A stretch of 64,000 nt of DNA from Planctomycetota bacterium (GCA_027493525.1 JAOSKN010000003.1:806001-870000), one strand, 5' to 3'; shown: positions 24,331 through 33,669, counted from the first letter of the stretch. Notes: a model not told the origin generated them from the letters alone. Translations and numbers: made by a program.

Positions 24331-26235
24331 ATGCGCATCGTCGGGTTGAGTCTGCTGGCCGTCAGTCTCTTGGGTTGGACCTGCCACGCGGGGAACGCCG
24401 TCGATCCGGTCGTGAAGGGCGCCGACGGGAAGCGGGCCTTCGACGACCTGGCCCGCTATTACGCGGACAATAAGCAGGTTCCAGGCTTCGAGGCGGCGCT
24501 GAACGACCTGAAGGCGCCGGACGCCGCCAAGAGCAAGGCCGCGGGTACGTACCTCTTCGCCCTGCTCAAGCAGATGTTCGAGGACGAGAGCAACGGGCGC
24601 GCGCCGTGGAAGAAGACGCCCTTCTTCGGCTCCCGGCCCGTCTGCGACGCGCGGACGTTCCGCAAAACCGTGGCCTCGTCCCTGGGCAAGCATGCCACCG
24701 GCCCCAACGCGCTGCCGGCGCTGGAATGGCTGCTTATGTACGAGAAGGACGCCGGAAACCAGGCCGCGGCGATCGAAGCCCTGGGCCGGCAACGGGGGGC
24801 CGAATGCGCGGCGCTCTTCAAGAGCCTGCTCGCGCAGCCGCATCCCAATGCCAAGGTCGCGCAAGCGGTGGTCGATCTCGCGGCCGAACGCGGCATGAAG
24901 GAACTGGCGCCGGAGATTCAACGCCTCTGCGGGCATTACCGCGCCGCGGTGCGCGAAGCCGCGCTTAAGGCCGCGCCCAAGCTTGGCGGCGCCAAGCTCC
25001 CCGAATACCGCCCCGAAGCGGCGTTCACGCCCTGGCTGGAAGAGCAGCTCGCGAACGTTCGCAAGATGGTCCCCTGGGAGCTGCCGGCGAAGGCCACCTG
25101 GATGCACTTCACGCCCGCGGCCCAGCCGGACGCGGGGGGCTTAGGCGCGTTGGTGCTCGAGGATACCGCCGCCGCGTTCAAGGCGCTCGACTGGTGGGGA
25201 CAACAGCGCGAGCTGGCGAAGAAGGACTACAAGGCCGAGCCCCGCGGGCTGGCCGCCGAAGCCCAGGCCCTCGCGGCGCTGCGCAAGGAGGCCAAGAATC
25301 CCCGCGATCTGGCGGTACGCCTCTCGCGCGGCGGCGCGGCCACGGCGCAGTTCGAACCGCCCTTCGCATCCCTGCCGGAGGTGCTCGTCGGCGCGTGGTG
25401 CTTCGAGAAGGGCGAGAAGGCCGCGGCCGCGGAACTGCTCTTCCCGCGCCTGGAGGCCATGGCCGACGACCGCTGGATGGCCTGGGTCGCGCGCGACCTG
25501 CTCGGGCATCCGCTGTACCAGCAGGCGCTCGTGGCGTTTTCCCACGGCCGCGACTACGACGCCGCGCTCAAGCTCTTCCTGCACTTGTCCGGGCCGCTCT
25601 TCGACGAGTACACCTACCAGGACGAGTCGCAGAAGCTCGCCGGCGAACTGGCCCAGCGCGGCGACGAGTTCAAGAGCTTCAAGCTCCCCACGCCGCAGGA
25701 ATGGGAGGCCCAGAAGAAGAAGCTCGGCCGCGAGGAGCAGATCGCGTTCCTGGGCGAGCGCCTGCGCCTGCTGAACTGCATCCAGTTGAGCCAGCCCGGC
25801 AACGTCAACTACGCCGACGAGCAGTCCACGCGGCCCTTCGCCGAACGGTCCAGGATCCAGGGCGGCGGCGCGCACCTGGCGATCAATCCGTTCAACGAGC
25901 TGCGCGCGATGGCGCTTCAACCCAAGGACCTGCCCGCGCTCGTGCCGTTCCTCGCCGACGAGCGCTGTATGCCCACGTTCAGCTACTGGCGCGACTTCGA
26001 CTACCGGCGCACGGTCCATCAGGTGAACTGGGTCGTCGCGAGCGTGCTCAACGAAGCCGCGAAGAAGGACCTGGCCCGGCTTGCCGATTACAACGGGGCC
26101 GACGAGGCCGGCCGCAAGGCGCACCTGGACGGGATTTTGGCTTGGTGCAGGGAGAACGCGGGCAAGACGCGGGACCAGTTGCCGGACGAATTGCCCAAGC
26201 AGCAGGCCGGCGGCCCGCGCATCGACGCGCCGTAG
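24331..26235 (+). CDS. Large exported helical protein, unknown function
   Basis: 634 residues, starting at an ATG with GGAGG upstream. A signal peptide (MRIVGLSLLAVSLLGWTCHAG) is followed by helical segments with HEAT-like spacing (AVVDLAAERGMKELAPEIQRLCG, AVREAALKAAPKLGG) and no recognised catalytic motif. A Gly/Ala/Glu/Lys-rich composition is shared with other exported proteins in this window. It is alone on the plus strand and ends before a strong hairpin. A periplasmic scaffold or lineage-specific protein is the most that can be said. Confidence 0.75.
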   Translation: MRIVGLSLLAVSLLGWTCHAGNAVDPVVKGADGKRAFDDLARYYADNKQVPGFEAALNDLKAPDAAKSKAAGTYLFALLKQMFEDESNGRAPWKKTPFFGSRPVCDARTFRKTVASSLGKHATGPNALPALEWLLMYEKDAGNQAAAIEALGRQRGAECAALFKSLLAQPHPNAKVAQAVVDLAAERGMKELAPEIQRLCGHYRAAVREAALKAAPKLGGAKLPEYRPEAAFTPWLEEQLANVRKMVPWELPAKATWMHFTPAAQPDAGGLGALVLEDTAAAFKALDWWGQQRELAKKDYKAEPRGLAAEAQALAALRKEAKNPRDLAVRLSRGGAATAQFEPPFASLPEVLVGAWCFEKGEKAAAAELLFPRLEAMADDRWMAWVARDLLGHPLYQQALVAFSHGRDYDAALKLFLHLSGPLFDEYTYQDESQKLAGELAQRGDEFKSFKLPTPQEWEAQKKKLGREEQIAFLGERLRLLNCIQLSQPGNVNYADEQSTRPFAERSRIQGGGAHLAINPFNELRAMALQPKDLPALVPFLADERCMPTFSYWRDFDYRRTVHQVNWVVASVLNEAAKKDLARLADYNGADEAGRKAHLDGILAWCRENAGKTRDQLPDELPKQQAGGPRIDAP

Positions 26236-26293
26236 CGGCCCGTCGGCGGCGGGAAATTCCAAGAGCCCAGTCGGCGAATACCAAACATGCTTC

Positions 26294-26339
26294 AAACGGC
26301 AAAGCGCCCGGAGCGTTCGCCCCGGGCGCTTTGCCGTTT
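26294..26339. terminator. Perfect 18-bp hairpin between convergent genes
   Basis: AAACGGCAAAGCGCCCGG (26294-26311) pairs perfectly with 26322-26339 around a 10-base loop. It lies between the 3' ends of the gene at 24331 and PhyH 3. It could terminate both, though U-tracts are short. The AAACGGCAAA half-site recurs in other gaps (46765, 46800, 52460). Confidence 0.7.
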
Positions 26340-26365
26340 AAGGCGTCTGCGTGGCGGAGCACTAG

Positions 26366-27196
26366 TCAGTGCGCGAGCGTCTTGACCGCCTTGCGCTCGG
26401 CCGCGCTGGCTTCCACCCAGGCGCGATGGACCTTCGCCGGATCGCCATAGACGTTCCCCGCGCGATCCTTCCCGCGCGCCAGGTAAACCTGGTGCAGGTT
26501 GTTTCCGCCCGCGCCGGGCGTGAACTTCGACGAGGCCGGCGCGTAACGCATCGTGTAGCCGCAGCGCCGGATGGCGCTCGTGTTGTAGTTCGAGCCGTGA
26601 ATCGTCTTGGCATGGTGGAACGAGCAGGTGTTCGGCTTCAGGAGGCAGTCGACGGCCTTGGACTCGTCGAAGCGCCCGCGCCTGATTTCGCGGTGGAAGA
26701 CATGCTTCTCGGGAGCCTCGACGGGATCGTAGTCCGAGTACCCGTTGCCGTGCGTGCCGGGGATGACGCGCATGCAGCCGTTCTCGGAGGTCGAAGGATC
26801 CACCGCCAGCCAGACCGTAACGACCTCCATGGGGTCCAGGCGGTTGCCCCAGTAGGCGCTGTCCTCGTGCCACGGCACGCGCTTGCCCGTGCCGGCCGGC
26901 TTGCAGATGAAATGCGACGACCAGAGCATGATGTCCGGCCCCAGCAGCGGCTCGACCAGGTCCAGCACCTCGTCGGCCAGCAGCCACTCGAAGAGCGCGA
27001 GGTCCGAAAAGTGCGGCACGTCCATCGCTTCGGGCGTCTTGCCCTTGCCCGCCGTCGCCTGCCAGAGCGGCAACTGTTCCTCGAAGTGCCGCTTCAGCCG
27101 TTCGAACTTCTCCGGCGCGAAGACGGGCCGATCGTAGAGCAGGTAGCCCTGCTGCTTGAAGAACGCGGTCTGGTCGGGGCTCAGGCGAGCGGGCAT
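26366..27196 (-). CDS. Phytanoyl-CoA dioxygenase (PhyH) family protein 3
   Basis: 276 residues from the ATG at 27196 with GGAGG upstream. Fe ligands are His110-x-Asp112 (PWHEDSAYWG) and His200 (AKTIHGSN), and an arginine pair at 210/211 would bind 2-oxoglutarate. WHED in place of WHQD and the GCMRVIPGTHG strand mark a subfamily different from PhyH 1. Divergent from the AraC regulator at 27307. Substrate unknown. Confidence 0.93.
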   Translation of the reverse strand: MPARLSPDQTAFFKQQGYLLYDRPVFAPEKFERLKRHFEEQLPLWQATAGKGKTPEAMDVPHFSDLALFEWLLADEVLDLVEPLLGPDIMLWSSHFICKPAGTGKRVPWHEDSAYWGNRLDPMEVVTVWLAVDPSTSENGCMRVIPGTHGNGYSDYDPVEAPEKHVFHREIRRGRFDESKAVDCLLKPNTCSFHHAKTIHGSNYNTSAIRRCGYTMRYAPASSKFTPGAGGNNLHQVYLARGKDRAGNVYGDPAKVHRAWVEASAAERKAVKTLAH

Positions 27197-27306
27197 GGCA
27201 GGCGTGCCTCCGGGCGTGTGGACTGGGACTGCACTCGACTCGGGTTGAATCTACTTCCACAAAAGGGACTTTTCTTGGCCTGGATTGAGCATATTATTGC
27301 ATTTTA

Positions 27307-28179
27307 ATGACTTCCGCGGCCCCCGAACGCCTGCGCATCGGGAAGTTCGTCCGACCCGAAGGCTTCTACCACGTCGCGCGGCACGTCCGCGCCGCCGGGC
27401 ACCACACCACCGAACACACCCACGATTTCGACGAGGTCTTCTGGGTGGAGCGGGGCGGGGCGCTGCACCGGATCAACGGGCAGACCAAGGCGCTGCACGC
27501 CGGAGACTTGGTGCTGATGCGCGCGCCGGACACGCACGGCTTCCGCGTGGCGGGACAGGCCGGGACCGCGCCGGTCTTCTCGCTGGTCAACGTGGCCTTC
27601 CGCCGCGCGCACCTGGCCTATCTGAAGCGGCGCTACTTCGGCGGCGACGAGGCCGCGTTCCCCTGGCGCGGAGCCGAACTGCCGGCGCGGTATCGCCTGG
27701 GTCCCAACGCATTGCGCCGGCTGGCGGAACTCGCCGATGCTCTCGCGCGCGGCCCGCAGTCGCTGCTGAGATTGGAGAGCTTCCTGCTGGAGCTGCTGGA
27801 GCTGGCCACGGCGGCCGCCCCGGCATCCGCCCGGGACTTCGAGGACCTGCCGGAGTGGCTCCGCGCGGCGCAGGCGCGCTTCGCGGGCGCCGAGCGGCTC
27901 GCCGGGGGCGTGCGGGAATTCGTGAAGCTGACCGGGCGCGGGCCGGAGCACGTCAATCGCACCGTCCGGCGCTGCCTGGGGCAGACGACCACGGACTTCG
28001 TCAACGGCCTGCGCCTGGAGTACGCCGCGCGCGAGTTGTCCATGTCGGCGCGCCCGATCCTCGAACTCGCGCTCGACGCGGGCTTCGAGAACCTGAGCTA
28101 CTTCTACCGGCTCTTCGTCCGCCGCTACGGGCAGACGCCGCGCCGCTACCGCCGCCACAGCCAGATGCTGGTGCGCTGA
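27307..28179 (+). CDS. AraC family transcriptional regulator with cupin sensor
   Basis: 290 residues. The N-terminal cupin carries HTHDFDEVFWVERG and GDLVLMRAPDTHGF, as in ChbR/melibiose-type regulators. The C-terminal double helix-turn-helix (GPEHVNRTVRRCLGQ; ILELALDAGFENLSYFYRLF) is typical of AraC. A TATTAT -10 box at 27292-27297 places the transcript start only a few bases before the ATG, so this mRNA too may be nearly leaderless. Divergent from PhyH 3. Its stop codon TGA is the first part of the palindromic element at 28177. Confidence 0.92.
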   Translation: MTSAAPERLRIGKFVRPEGFYHVARHVRAAGHHTTEHTHDFDEVFWVERGGALHRINGQTKALHAGDLVLMRAPDTHGFRVAGQAGTAPVFSLVNVAFRRAHLAYLKRRYFGGDEAAFPWRGAELPARYRLGPNALRRLAELADALARGPQSLLRLESFLLELLELATAAAPASARDFEDLPEWLRAAQARFAGAERLAGGVREFVKLTGRGPEHVNRTVRRCLGQTTTDFVNGLRLEYAARELSMSARPILELALDAGFENLSYFYRLFVRRYGQTPRRYRRHSQMLVR

Positions 28180-28344
28180 GTACAGCGCCGCAGAAGTAAC
28201 TGGCCCAATGCGCCGGGCATTTTGCCCCGGGTCGAGGCGCGACGAGGGCGCATATCGGGACGAAGATCTGTGACCGAGGCGCAACGAAGAGCCGGGGCAA
28301 AAGGCTCCAGCAGTGGGTCAGGAACTTCTGCGGCGCTGTACTGA
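28177..28344. mobile_element. Short palindromic (MITE-like) element abutting a stop codon
   Basis: Perfect 17-bp inverted ends GTACAGCGCCGCAGAAG (28180-28196) and 28325-28341, continuing inward with imperfect pairing (GGCATTTTGCCCCGG against GCCGGGGCAAAAGG). TGA flanks both ends and may be a 3-bp target duplication; the left TGA is the stop codon of the AraC gene. One end of the same element follows the methyltransferase stop at 11809. No coding capacity. Confidence 0.75.
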
Positions 28345-28412
28345 GTACCTACAGGTACCCGCGCGCGCCCAGCGCCTGGCGCGAGCGGATTGCGGCGCGA
28401 TCCTGAGTGGGT

Positions 28413-30740
28413 TCAGCCCAGCTCGATCCGGCCCCCGCGTTCAAAGCGCACGGGCTTCGCGCCGGGCAGTTCCACGAGCGTGGGCAGGCCGTCGGGAACC
28501 CGCGCCTGAAGCTGGAGCTTCCCGTTTACCGCGGTCCACGCGACGCGAACCAGCCCCTTTGGCGTCGGCATCTCGCCCCTGGCATGCGCCAGCGAACCCG
28601 GCAGCGGGCGGATGCGCAGCTCGGCGAAACCCGGCCGCGCGGGCTGGATGCCGAGCACGCGGGTCAGGAAGTCGTACGAGATCCAACTGTTCCAGGCATG
28701 GCAGTCGCTGCGCCCCGCGCTGGAGGTTTCCCACAAGGTCGAGAGGCGTTTGGCGAGCATCTCGCGCCAGGGATCGAAGGTCGAGCCGTAGAACTCCCCG
28801 TACGCGCCGGCATGTTCGAGCGCGCGCGCAAGATCGTAGGTGTTGGAGGTGACGGTGCGCGCGAGCCTGGGGTCGCGCGTGAGGCGTTCGAGGATCCGCT
28901 TCGTCTGCTCCGGCGTGGCCGCGCCGCAGAGGATCGCCTGCGTCTGGGTGTGCTGCGTGGGCAGCGCGCCCGGCGCGCCGGGAGCCTCGAGGAACAGGCC
29001 TTCCTTCTCGCTCCAGGCCTTCTCGCGGACGGCCTCGCGCAGGCGCGCGGCGAGCTTCCGCCAGCGCTCGCCGTCCTCGGAGTACCCGGCTTCCGCGTGC
29101 AGGCGCGCGGCGGCGTCGAGGGCGCAGGCGAACATGCCGGTCATGTAGGTCGAGCCGCCGAGCCGGACCGCCTCTTTCATTTCGTCGCTGGCGCCGTTCA
29201 CCGGCGACCAGAAGGGCAGCGCCCCCAGGAAGCCGTCTTCGCGCAGATGGCGGCGGAACCAGGTCAGCACGCCGTCGGCGTTGAAGAGGCTCTCGCTCAC
29301 GAACGCGCGCTCGGATTCGCCCCACCAAGTCCAGTATTCGTCGAGCATGAAGATCCATTGCAGGGCGAAGTAGGGGATGCGCTGCCGCTTGCGCGAGGGC
29401 ACGCGGCAGTGGATCAGGCCGTCGGGACGCATGGTGTCGCGGAAGAGCCGCAGCGCGCGCTTCGCGAACTCGCGCTCGCCGGCCATGGCGTAGCTTTGAA
29501 TGACTTCCAGGCGCGTGTCGAAGAGATAATTAAGCTGCTCGTAGTACGGGCAGTCCTCGTAGGTTTCGTGGGAGCAGAGCTGGAGCGTGCGCCAGGCTTT
29601 CTCGAAGAGCGCGTTCAGGTCCGGCTCGGCGCACTCGAACGAAGCCTTCAGCTCCTGCGGGTAGCTCGTGTAGCGGTACTCGAAGTCGCGCAGGGTCACG
29701 GGCTCGGCGCCGGGCTCGACTTCCAGCCGCACGAACCAGAAGGTGCGCCAATGCAGCGGTTCGTAGACGAAGCGCCCGCCGGGGAGCGTGAGCGTGTCGC
29801 GGTAACCGTCGGCGATGCCTGAAGAGAGGTCGTCGCGAACGCCCTTCAGGTAGCGCCGGAAGCCCTTGGCATTGGGATCCCAGTTCCCGATGGCCTCGGC
29901 GTAGATGACGCGCACCGTCGCGCCGCGCCCGCCTTCGAAAGTGAGCACGGGGAAGCCGGTCGTGAGCACGCCCGCGTCGAGGACCAGTTCCTCCTTCGCG
30001 CCCGCCGGGACGGTCCAGCCGCGCGGCGAAGCGCCGAAGAGGTGTTCAGCGGGCTTGGCATCCCGGATCGTGCGCGTAAAGCGGCGCGGCTCCTCGACGA
30101 GCGCGGGGATCTCGCGCGGGAAGAGTTCCCACGGCCACGGCGCCTCGCCCCAGTTGCCCGCCGTGTCGGCGTCGGCGACAAGCAGCGCCGGCGCCCACTT
30201 CGAGTCGTCGAAGCCCGGCTGCTCCCAGCCTGCGGGATACTTCGTCCCGTCGAGAACCTCCCAATGCCCGAGGAACCCCAGCGAGTTGAAGATATAGGGC
30301 GTCGTGTCGGGCGTCAGCGCGCGATCGACCTCGACCTTCCACGCGCCGGGCGTCTCGAGCCCCGCGTCCTTCGGGCCTTCGAAGAGGAAGCCCGCGTAGC
30401 CGCTGTGGATCTCGCTGAGCGGGGCATTCAATCCAAACCAGTAGACCTCCGCGGCGATCGTGTTGCGGCCGGGCTTGAGGAGCGGCGCGAGGTCGTAGGT
30501 CTCGTAGAAGTAGTGCTCCAGTTCACCCTTCAGCGGCCCGCGCCCGGCGCGGACGCCGTTGACCCAGAAGCGGTAGCGGCTGTCGGCGGAGACATGGACG
30601 AGGAACTCTCGCGGGACGCTCGCCAATTCAAAGGCGTTGCGGAAGCGGCGCGCGGTGAGGCCCGGCCCGCCGCGCTCGGCGCTCCAGCAGAACTTCGCGC
30701 GCCAGCGGCCTTCGACGGGACGGTTGAGGACGAGCGGCAT
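28413..30740 (-). CDS. Alpha-L-rhamnosidase-like glycoside hydrolase (GH78)
   Basis: 775 residues without a signal peptide, so probably cytosolic. N-terminal beta-sandwich segments (FLVHVSADSRYRFWVNGVRAGRG) precede an (alpha/alpha)6 catalytic barrel. The family signature region appears as ETYEDCPYYEQLNYLFDTR, which keeps the Asp-Cys-Pro and general-acid region, and the later CHAWNSWISYDFL matches the conserved His/Trp region near the active site. A C-terminal beta-domain (LVRVAWTAVNGKLQLQ) closes the chain. GH78 enzymes remove terminal rhamnose from glycans. The sequence is diverged (DCPYYEQ rather than DCPxRDE), so a related linkage is possible. 100 bases downstream of the cupin gene. Confidence 0.85.
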   Translation of the reverse strand: MPLVLNRPVEGRWRAKFCWSAERGGPGLTARRFRNAFELASVPREFLVHVSADSRYRFWVNGVRAGRGPLKGELEHYFYETYDLAPLLKPGRNTIAAEVYWFGLNAPLSEIHSGYAGFLFEGPKDAGLETPGAWKVEVDRALTPDTTPYIFNSLGFLGHWEVLDGTKYPAGWEQPGFDDSKWAPALLVADADTAGNWGEAPWPWELFPREIPALVEEPRRFTRTIRDAKPAEHLFGASPRGWTVPAGAKEELVLDAGVLTTGFPVLTFEGGRGATVRVIYAEAIGNWDPNAKGFRRYLKGVRDDLSSGIADGYRDTLTLPGGRFVYEPLHWRTFWFVRLEVEPGAEPVTLRDFEYRYTSYPQELKASFECAEPDLNALFEKAWRTLQLCSHETYEDCPYYEQLNYLFDTRLEVIQSYAMAGEREFAKRALRLFRDTMRPDGLIHCRVPSRKRQRIPYFALQWIFMLDEYWTWWGESERAFVSESLFNADGVLTWFRRHLREDGFLGALPFWSPVNGASDEMKEAVRLGGSTYMTGMFACALDAAARLHAEAGYSEDGERWRKLAARLREAVREKAWSEKEGLFLEAPGAPGALPTQHTQTQAILCGAATPEQTKRILERLTRDPRLARTVTSNTYDLARALEHAGAYGEFYGSTFDPWREMLAKRLSTLWETSSAGRSDCHAWNSWISYDFLTRVLGIQPARPGFAELRIRPLPGSLAHARGEMPTPKGLVRVAWTAVNGKLQLQARVPDGLPTLVELPGAKPVRFERGGRIELG

Positions 30741-30840
30741 GGGCGGTCTCCGAAATTTACGGCAAATACACGCGGGCCATCAAGCAAGCAGGGGCGGTCG
30801 CCCGCCCCTGGCATTCCCTCAATCTACACCCGTGCCGCGG

Positions 30841-31254
30841 CTACGTGCGCAGGGATTTCCACGGCGCTTGCTTGGAGACGTCTTCCAGCTCGTAGCCGGC
30901 CTCGCCGGCGCACGGCCCCAGGATCGCGAGCACCTTCGCGTCCGCCTTGAAGACGTTGAACGAGGCGTGGACCTGGTTGGCGTGGATGTAGACCGAATCG
31001 CCGGCCTTCAAGACGCGCTTCTCCGGCCCGAGCCACTGTTCGACCTGACCCGCGACGACGTAAATCACTTCTTCCTGCCGCGGATGCCGGTGAAAGTCGT
31101 GGCCTCCGCCCGGCGCGAGCGTGACTTCGATCACGGTCAACTGCTTCGCGCCGGTGGTGGCGGGGCGGCTGAGCCACGCGAGCTGGCCCCAATCCGGCGT
31201 CTCGCGGTCGGCTTCGGCGGCGGGCAGGAAGCGTCCGTACCGATTCGAAGGCAT
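30841..31254 (-). CDS. Single-domain cupin protein
   Basis: 137 residues with the two cupin motifs: HDFHRHPRQEEVIYVVAGQVEQ and DSVYIHANQVHASFNV. Together they give three histidines and a glutamate for metal binding. It probably binds or isomerises a small sugar-like molecule, or works as a sensor. It lies upstream of GH78 on the same strand and may be co-transcribed. Exact function unassigned. Confidence 0.85.
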   Translation of the reverse strand: MPSNRYGRFLPAAEADRETPDWGQLAWLSRPATTGAKQLTVIEVTLAPGGGHDFHRHPRQEEVIYVVAGQVEQWLGPEKRVLKAGDSVYIHANQVHASFNVFKADAKVLAILGPCAGEAGYELEDVSKQAPWKSLRT

Positions 31255-31420
31255 GGCGGGCTCCTTGGGATGGGGCTGAACGCGGGCATCATGGCGCGGG
31301 GATGCGGGAGATGCAAGGGAAGCGGGAGGACAGGCGAGTATGGGCTGAACACAAAGCCGAGGTCAATGGAAGTCAGCGCGCCACGTGCTGAGGCGCGCAA
31401 GGTGGTCTCGATTCGGGGGC

Positions 31421-31458
31421 GGCTCAGCACGGGGCGGTTTCGCTGACCCGTGGCACAT
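31421..31458. repeat. Diverged copy of the CACGGGGC..GCTGACCCGTG REP-like palindrome
   Basis: CAGCACGGGGCGGTTTCGC followed by TGACCCGTGGCAC forms a hairpin and matches the units duplicated at 8004-8167. It lies in the 261-base gap between the cupin and glycosyltransferase genes, which holds nothing else recognisable. Confidence 0.65.
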
Positions 31459-31515
31459 CGGGGTAAGCAGTGGTAAGCTCTGCCGGCACCCACAGCCTCG
31501 GAGCCGACGACTCGC

Positions 31516-32590
31516 TTGCCAGCCCGCGCCCCTTCGACAGCCGCCGCCGCGACCTTCACGCCCGACCGGGTGCTCGTGAAGGAGGTCAACTGGCTGGGCG
31601 ACATCGTGATGAGCCTGCCGGCGCTGCGGGCGGTCCGCGCGGCGTATCCGAAGGCGAAGCTGAGCGTGCTGATCAAGCGGGAACTGGCCGGCTTCTTCGA
31701 CGGCGCGGCGTGGATCGACGAGGTGCTCCCGTACAAGGTCGGAAAAAGGCTTGCAAGGCATCGGCGACCGGCGGCGGATCGTGAAGGACCTGCGCGCGAA
31801 GCGCTTCGACTTGGCGGTGCTCTTTCCCAACAGCTTCGAGTCCGCATTCTGGCCGACGCTGGCCGGCGTGCCGCGCCGCGCGGGTTTTGCCCGCGACGCG
31901 CGCGGGATGCTGCTTACCGACAAGACCCGCCCGACCGCGGAGATCCTCGAGACCCACCAGGTTCACTACTACCTGTACATGCTCAAGGAGACGCTGGGCT
32001 TGGCCGGCGATCCGGGCGCGTTCGCGGTGGACGTCTCGAAGAATCACGCGGAGCAGATGCGCGCGTGGCTTGCCGAGCGGCGCGCGCGGCCGCAAGGCAA
32101 GCTGATCGCGCTGGCCGTCGCCGCGGCGTACGGCCCGGCGAAGGAGTGGCCGACCGAGCGCTACGCGCGCCTGATCGACCTGCTGGCCGAGAAGCACGGC
32201 GCCGAATGCGTGCTGGTGGGCTCGCCGGGGGAGCGCGGCAAGAGCGAGCAGGCGGCGCGGGCGAGCAAGGCCGGCGCGCTGGTCGCCGCGGGCGAGACCG
32301 GCGTCGGCGAGGCGCTGGCGCTGTTGTCGGTCTGCGACGCCTTCGCGGGGAACGATTCCGGATCGATGCACGTGGCCGGCGCGCTGGGGCTGCCGACGGT
32401 CGGCATCTACGGCTCGACGCGCGCCGATCGCACGGGACCGCTCGGCCCGCGCACGGAGGTCCTCTACCATCCCATCGAGTGCAGCCCGTGCCTCAAGCGC
32501 ACCTGCAAGTTCGGGCATTACGAATGCCTGAAGCGGATCGCGCCAGAGGAAGTCGCGGGCGCGCTGGAGAGGCTGGGGGTGTGGGATTAA
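31516..32590 (+). pseudogene. ADP-heptose:LPS heptosyltransferase-like GT9, frameshifted
   Basis: A GT9/WaaF-like glycosyltransferase split between two frames. The first part (KEVNWLGDIVMSLPALRAVR...AWIDEVLPYKV) is the nucleotide-sugar fold start. The second (GLQGIGDRRRIVKDLRAKRFDLAVLFPNSFESAFW ... AGNDSGSMHVAGALGLPTVGIYGS) continues exactly where family members would. Removing one base near GGAAAAAGG (31741-31749) restores an uninterrupted protein of about 357 residues. It would add heptose to the LPS core in the cytoplasm. The start is uncertain (TTG at 31516 or a GTG near 31573). A sequencing error in the run is as likely as a true mutation. Confidence 0.85.
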
Positions 32591-32599
32591 AGCAGAAAC

Positions 32600-32690
32600 A
32601 CGTAACGTGAAACGTGAAAGGGAACTTTGCCGTTCTCGAATGCCTTCAAACTTCCAAGCTGGTTCTGTTCACGTTTTACGTTTCATTCTT
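32600..32690. terminator. Inverted GTGAAACGTGAA/TTCACGTTTTACGTTTC motifs between convergent genes
   Basis: AACGTGAAACGTGAA near 32600 and TTCACGTTTTACGTTTC near 32668 are partly complementary and lie between the 3' ends of the GT9 and EF-hand genes. This looks like a dispersed CGTGAAACGTGAA-type repeat that may serve as a bidirectional terminator. Confidence 0.4.
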
Positions 32691-33564
32691 CCCCGCGGAC
32701 CTTCAGGTTCTGGAACTTGGTGGCGAGCGCGTCGCGGCGGACGGTGAGTTGGTTGACGAGCTTCTCGTAGAACTTCGCGTCCTCGCCGTAGCGCATGCCG
32801 GCATCGACGAAGGCCATGGTCAGCGCCTTGCGTTCGGAGACGGACAGGGCGCCGTCGCCGTCGAGGTCAAAGTCCTTGATGCGATAGTCGGAGGCCATCA
32901 CGAAGTTGAGGCCTTTCTTGACGGCCTCTGCCAGCGTTTCCGGGACGTCGCTGTCGACTTCCAGCTCGGCCAAGCTGACCTTGCCGTCGCGGTTGCGGTC
33001 CAAGGACTGAAGGATGCGGCCGGTGCTGCGCTGGAGCGCCGCGGCGAACTGGTACTCCTCGGCGCTTAGGATGTTGTCGCCGTTGGAATCCAGGGCGGGG
33101 AGCTCCGCGGCGAGCTTCCTGCACTGCTCCTGCCGGCGCCGGCAGGTGGCGGCGATGGCCTGGTACAACTGGATTTCGGGCACCAGGATCGAGACGCGAA
33201 CGCGGACGACGTCTTCCTCGCTGAGGCTGTTCAGGGTGGTGCCGGACGGCGCGTAGCCGTGGGTCTGGGCGTAGAGGCGCAGCCGGCGCTCGTAGTCGCG
33301 GCGCTCGAGTTCGTGCTTTCGAATCTCCTCGACGATCTTGGCGCTCTCCTTCTTGAATTCCTCGGAGGCGAGCTTCTCTTTCTCCGCCATGAACTTCTCG
33401 CCGAACGCGACAATCTCCTCGTCCTTGATCGTCGCGGCGGAGCTGATGACCTCGCGCGGCGGCACGGCGACTTCGTCGGAGGCGGCCCTGGCCGAGCCGT
33501 GTACGGCAAGGCCGGCCAGTACGGTCCAGACGGCCAGCGTGCCAAGCAACCAGTGCGCGCGCAT
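32683..33564 (-). CDS. Exported EF-hand calcium-binding protein
   Basis: About 293 residues from the ATG at 33564, which directly begins a signal peptide (MRAHWLLGTLAVWTVLAGLAVHGSARA). A coiled, Glu/Lys-rich middle precedes three EF-hand loops: DSNGDNILSAEE, DRNRDGKVSLAE and DLDGDGALSVSE. All three keep the oxygen ligands at positions 1, 3, 5 and 12. Exported EF-hand proteins of this type are frequent in planctomycetes and presumably bind calcium in the periplasm. Role otherwise unknown. Confidence 0.88.
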   Translation of the reverse strand: MRAHWLLGTLAVWTVLAGLAVHGSARAASDEVAVPPREVISSAATIKDEEIVAFGEKFMAEKEKLASEEFKKESAKIVEEIRKHELERRDYERRLRLYAQTHGYAPSGTTLNSLSEEDVVRVRVSILVPEIQLYQAIAATCRRRQEQCRKLAAELPALDSNGDNILSAEEYQFAAALQRSTGRILQSLDRNRDGKVSLAELEVDSDVPETLAEAVKKGLNFVMASDYRIKDFDLDGDGALSVSERKALTMAFVDAGMRYGEDAKFYEKLVNQLTVRRDALATKFQNLKVRGEE

Positions 33565-33669
33565 GGGAAAGGCCTCGTGCGACTCGGGCGAAGGATCGAT
33601 TGCAGCCACGGCGTGAGTTTCTCCGTTGTCTCAAGTCCTGTCAAGGCGGAGGGCCTGCGGCCCCGCACG

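Noticed and set aside
28413..29358. A second gene on the minus strand inside GH78
   Set aside because: Out-of-frame shadow with Arg/Ala-rich content.
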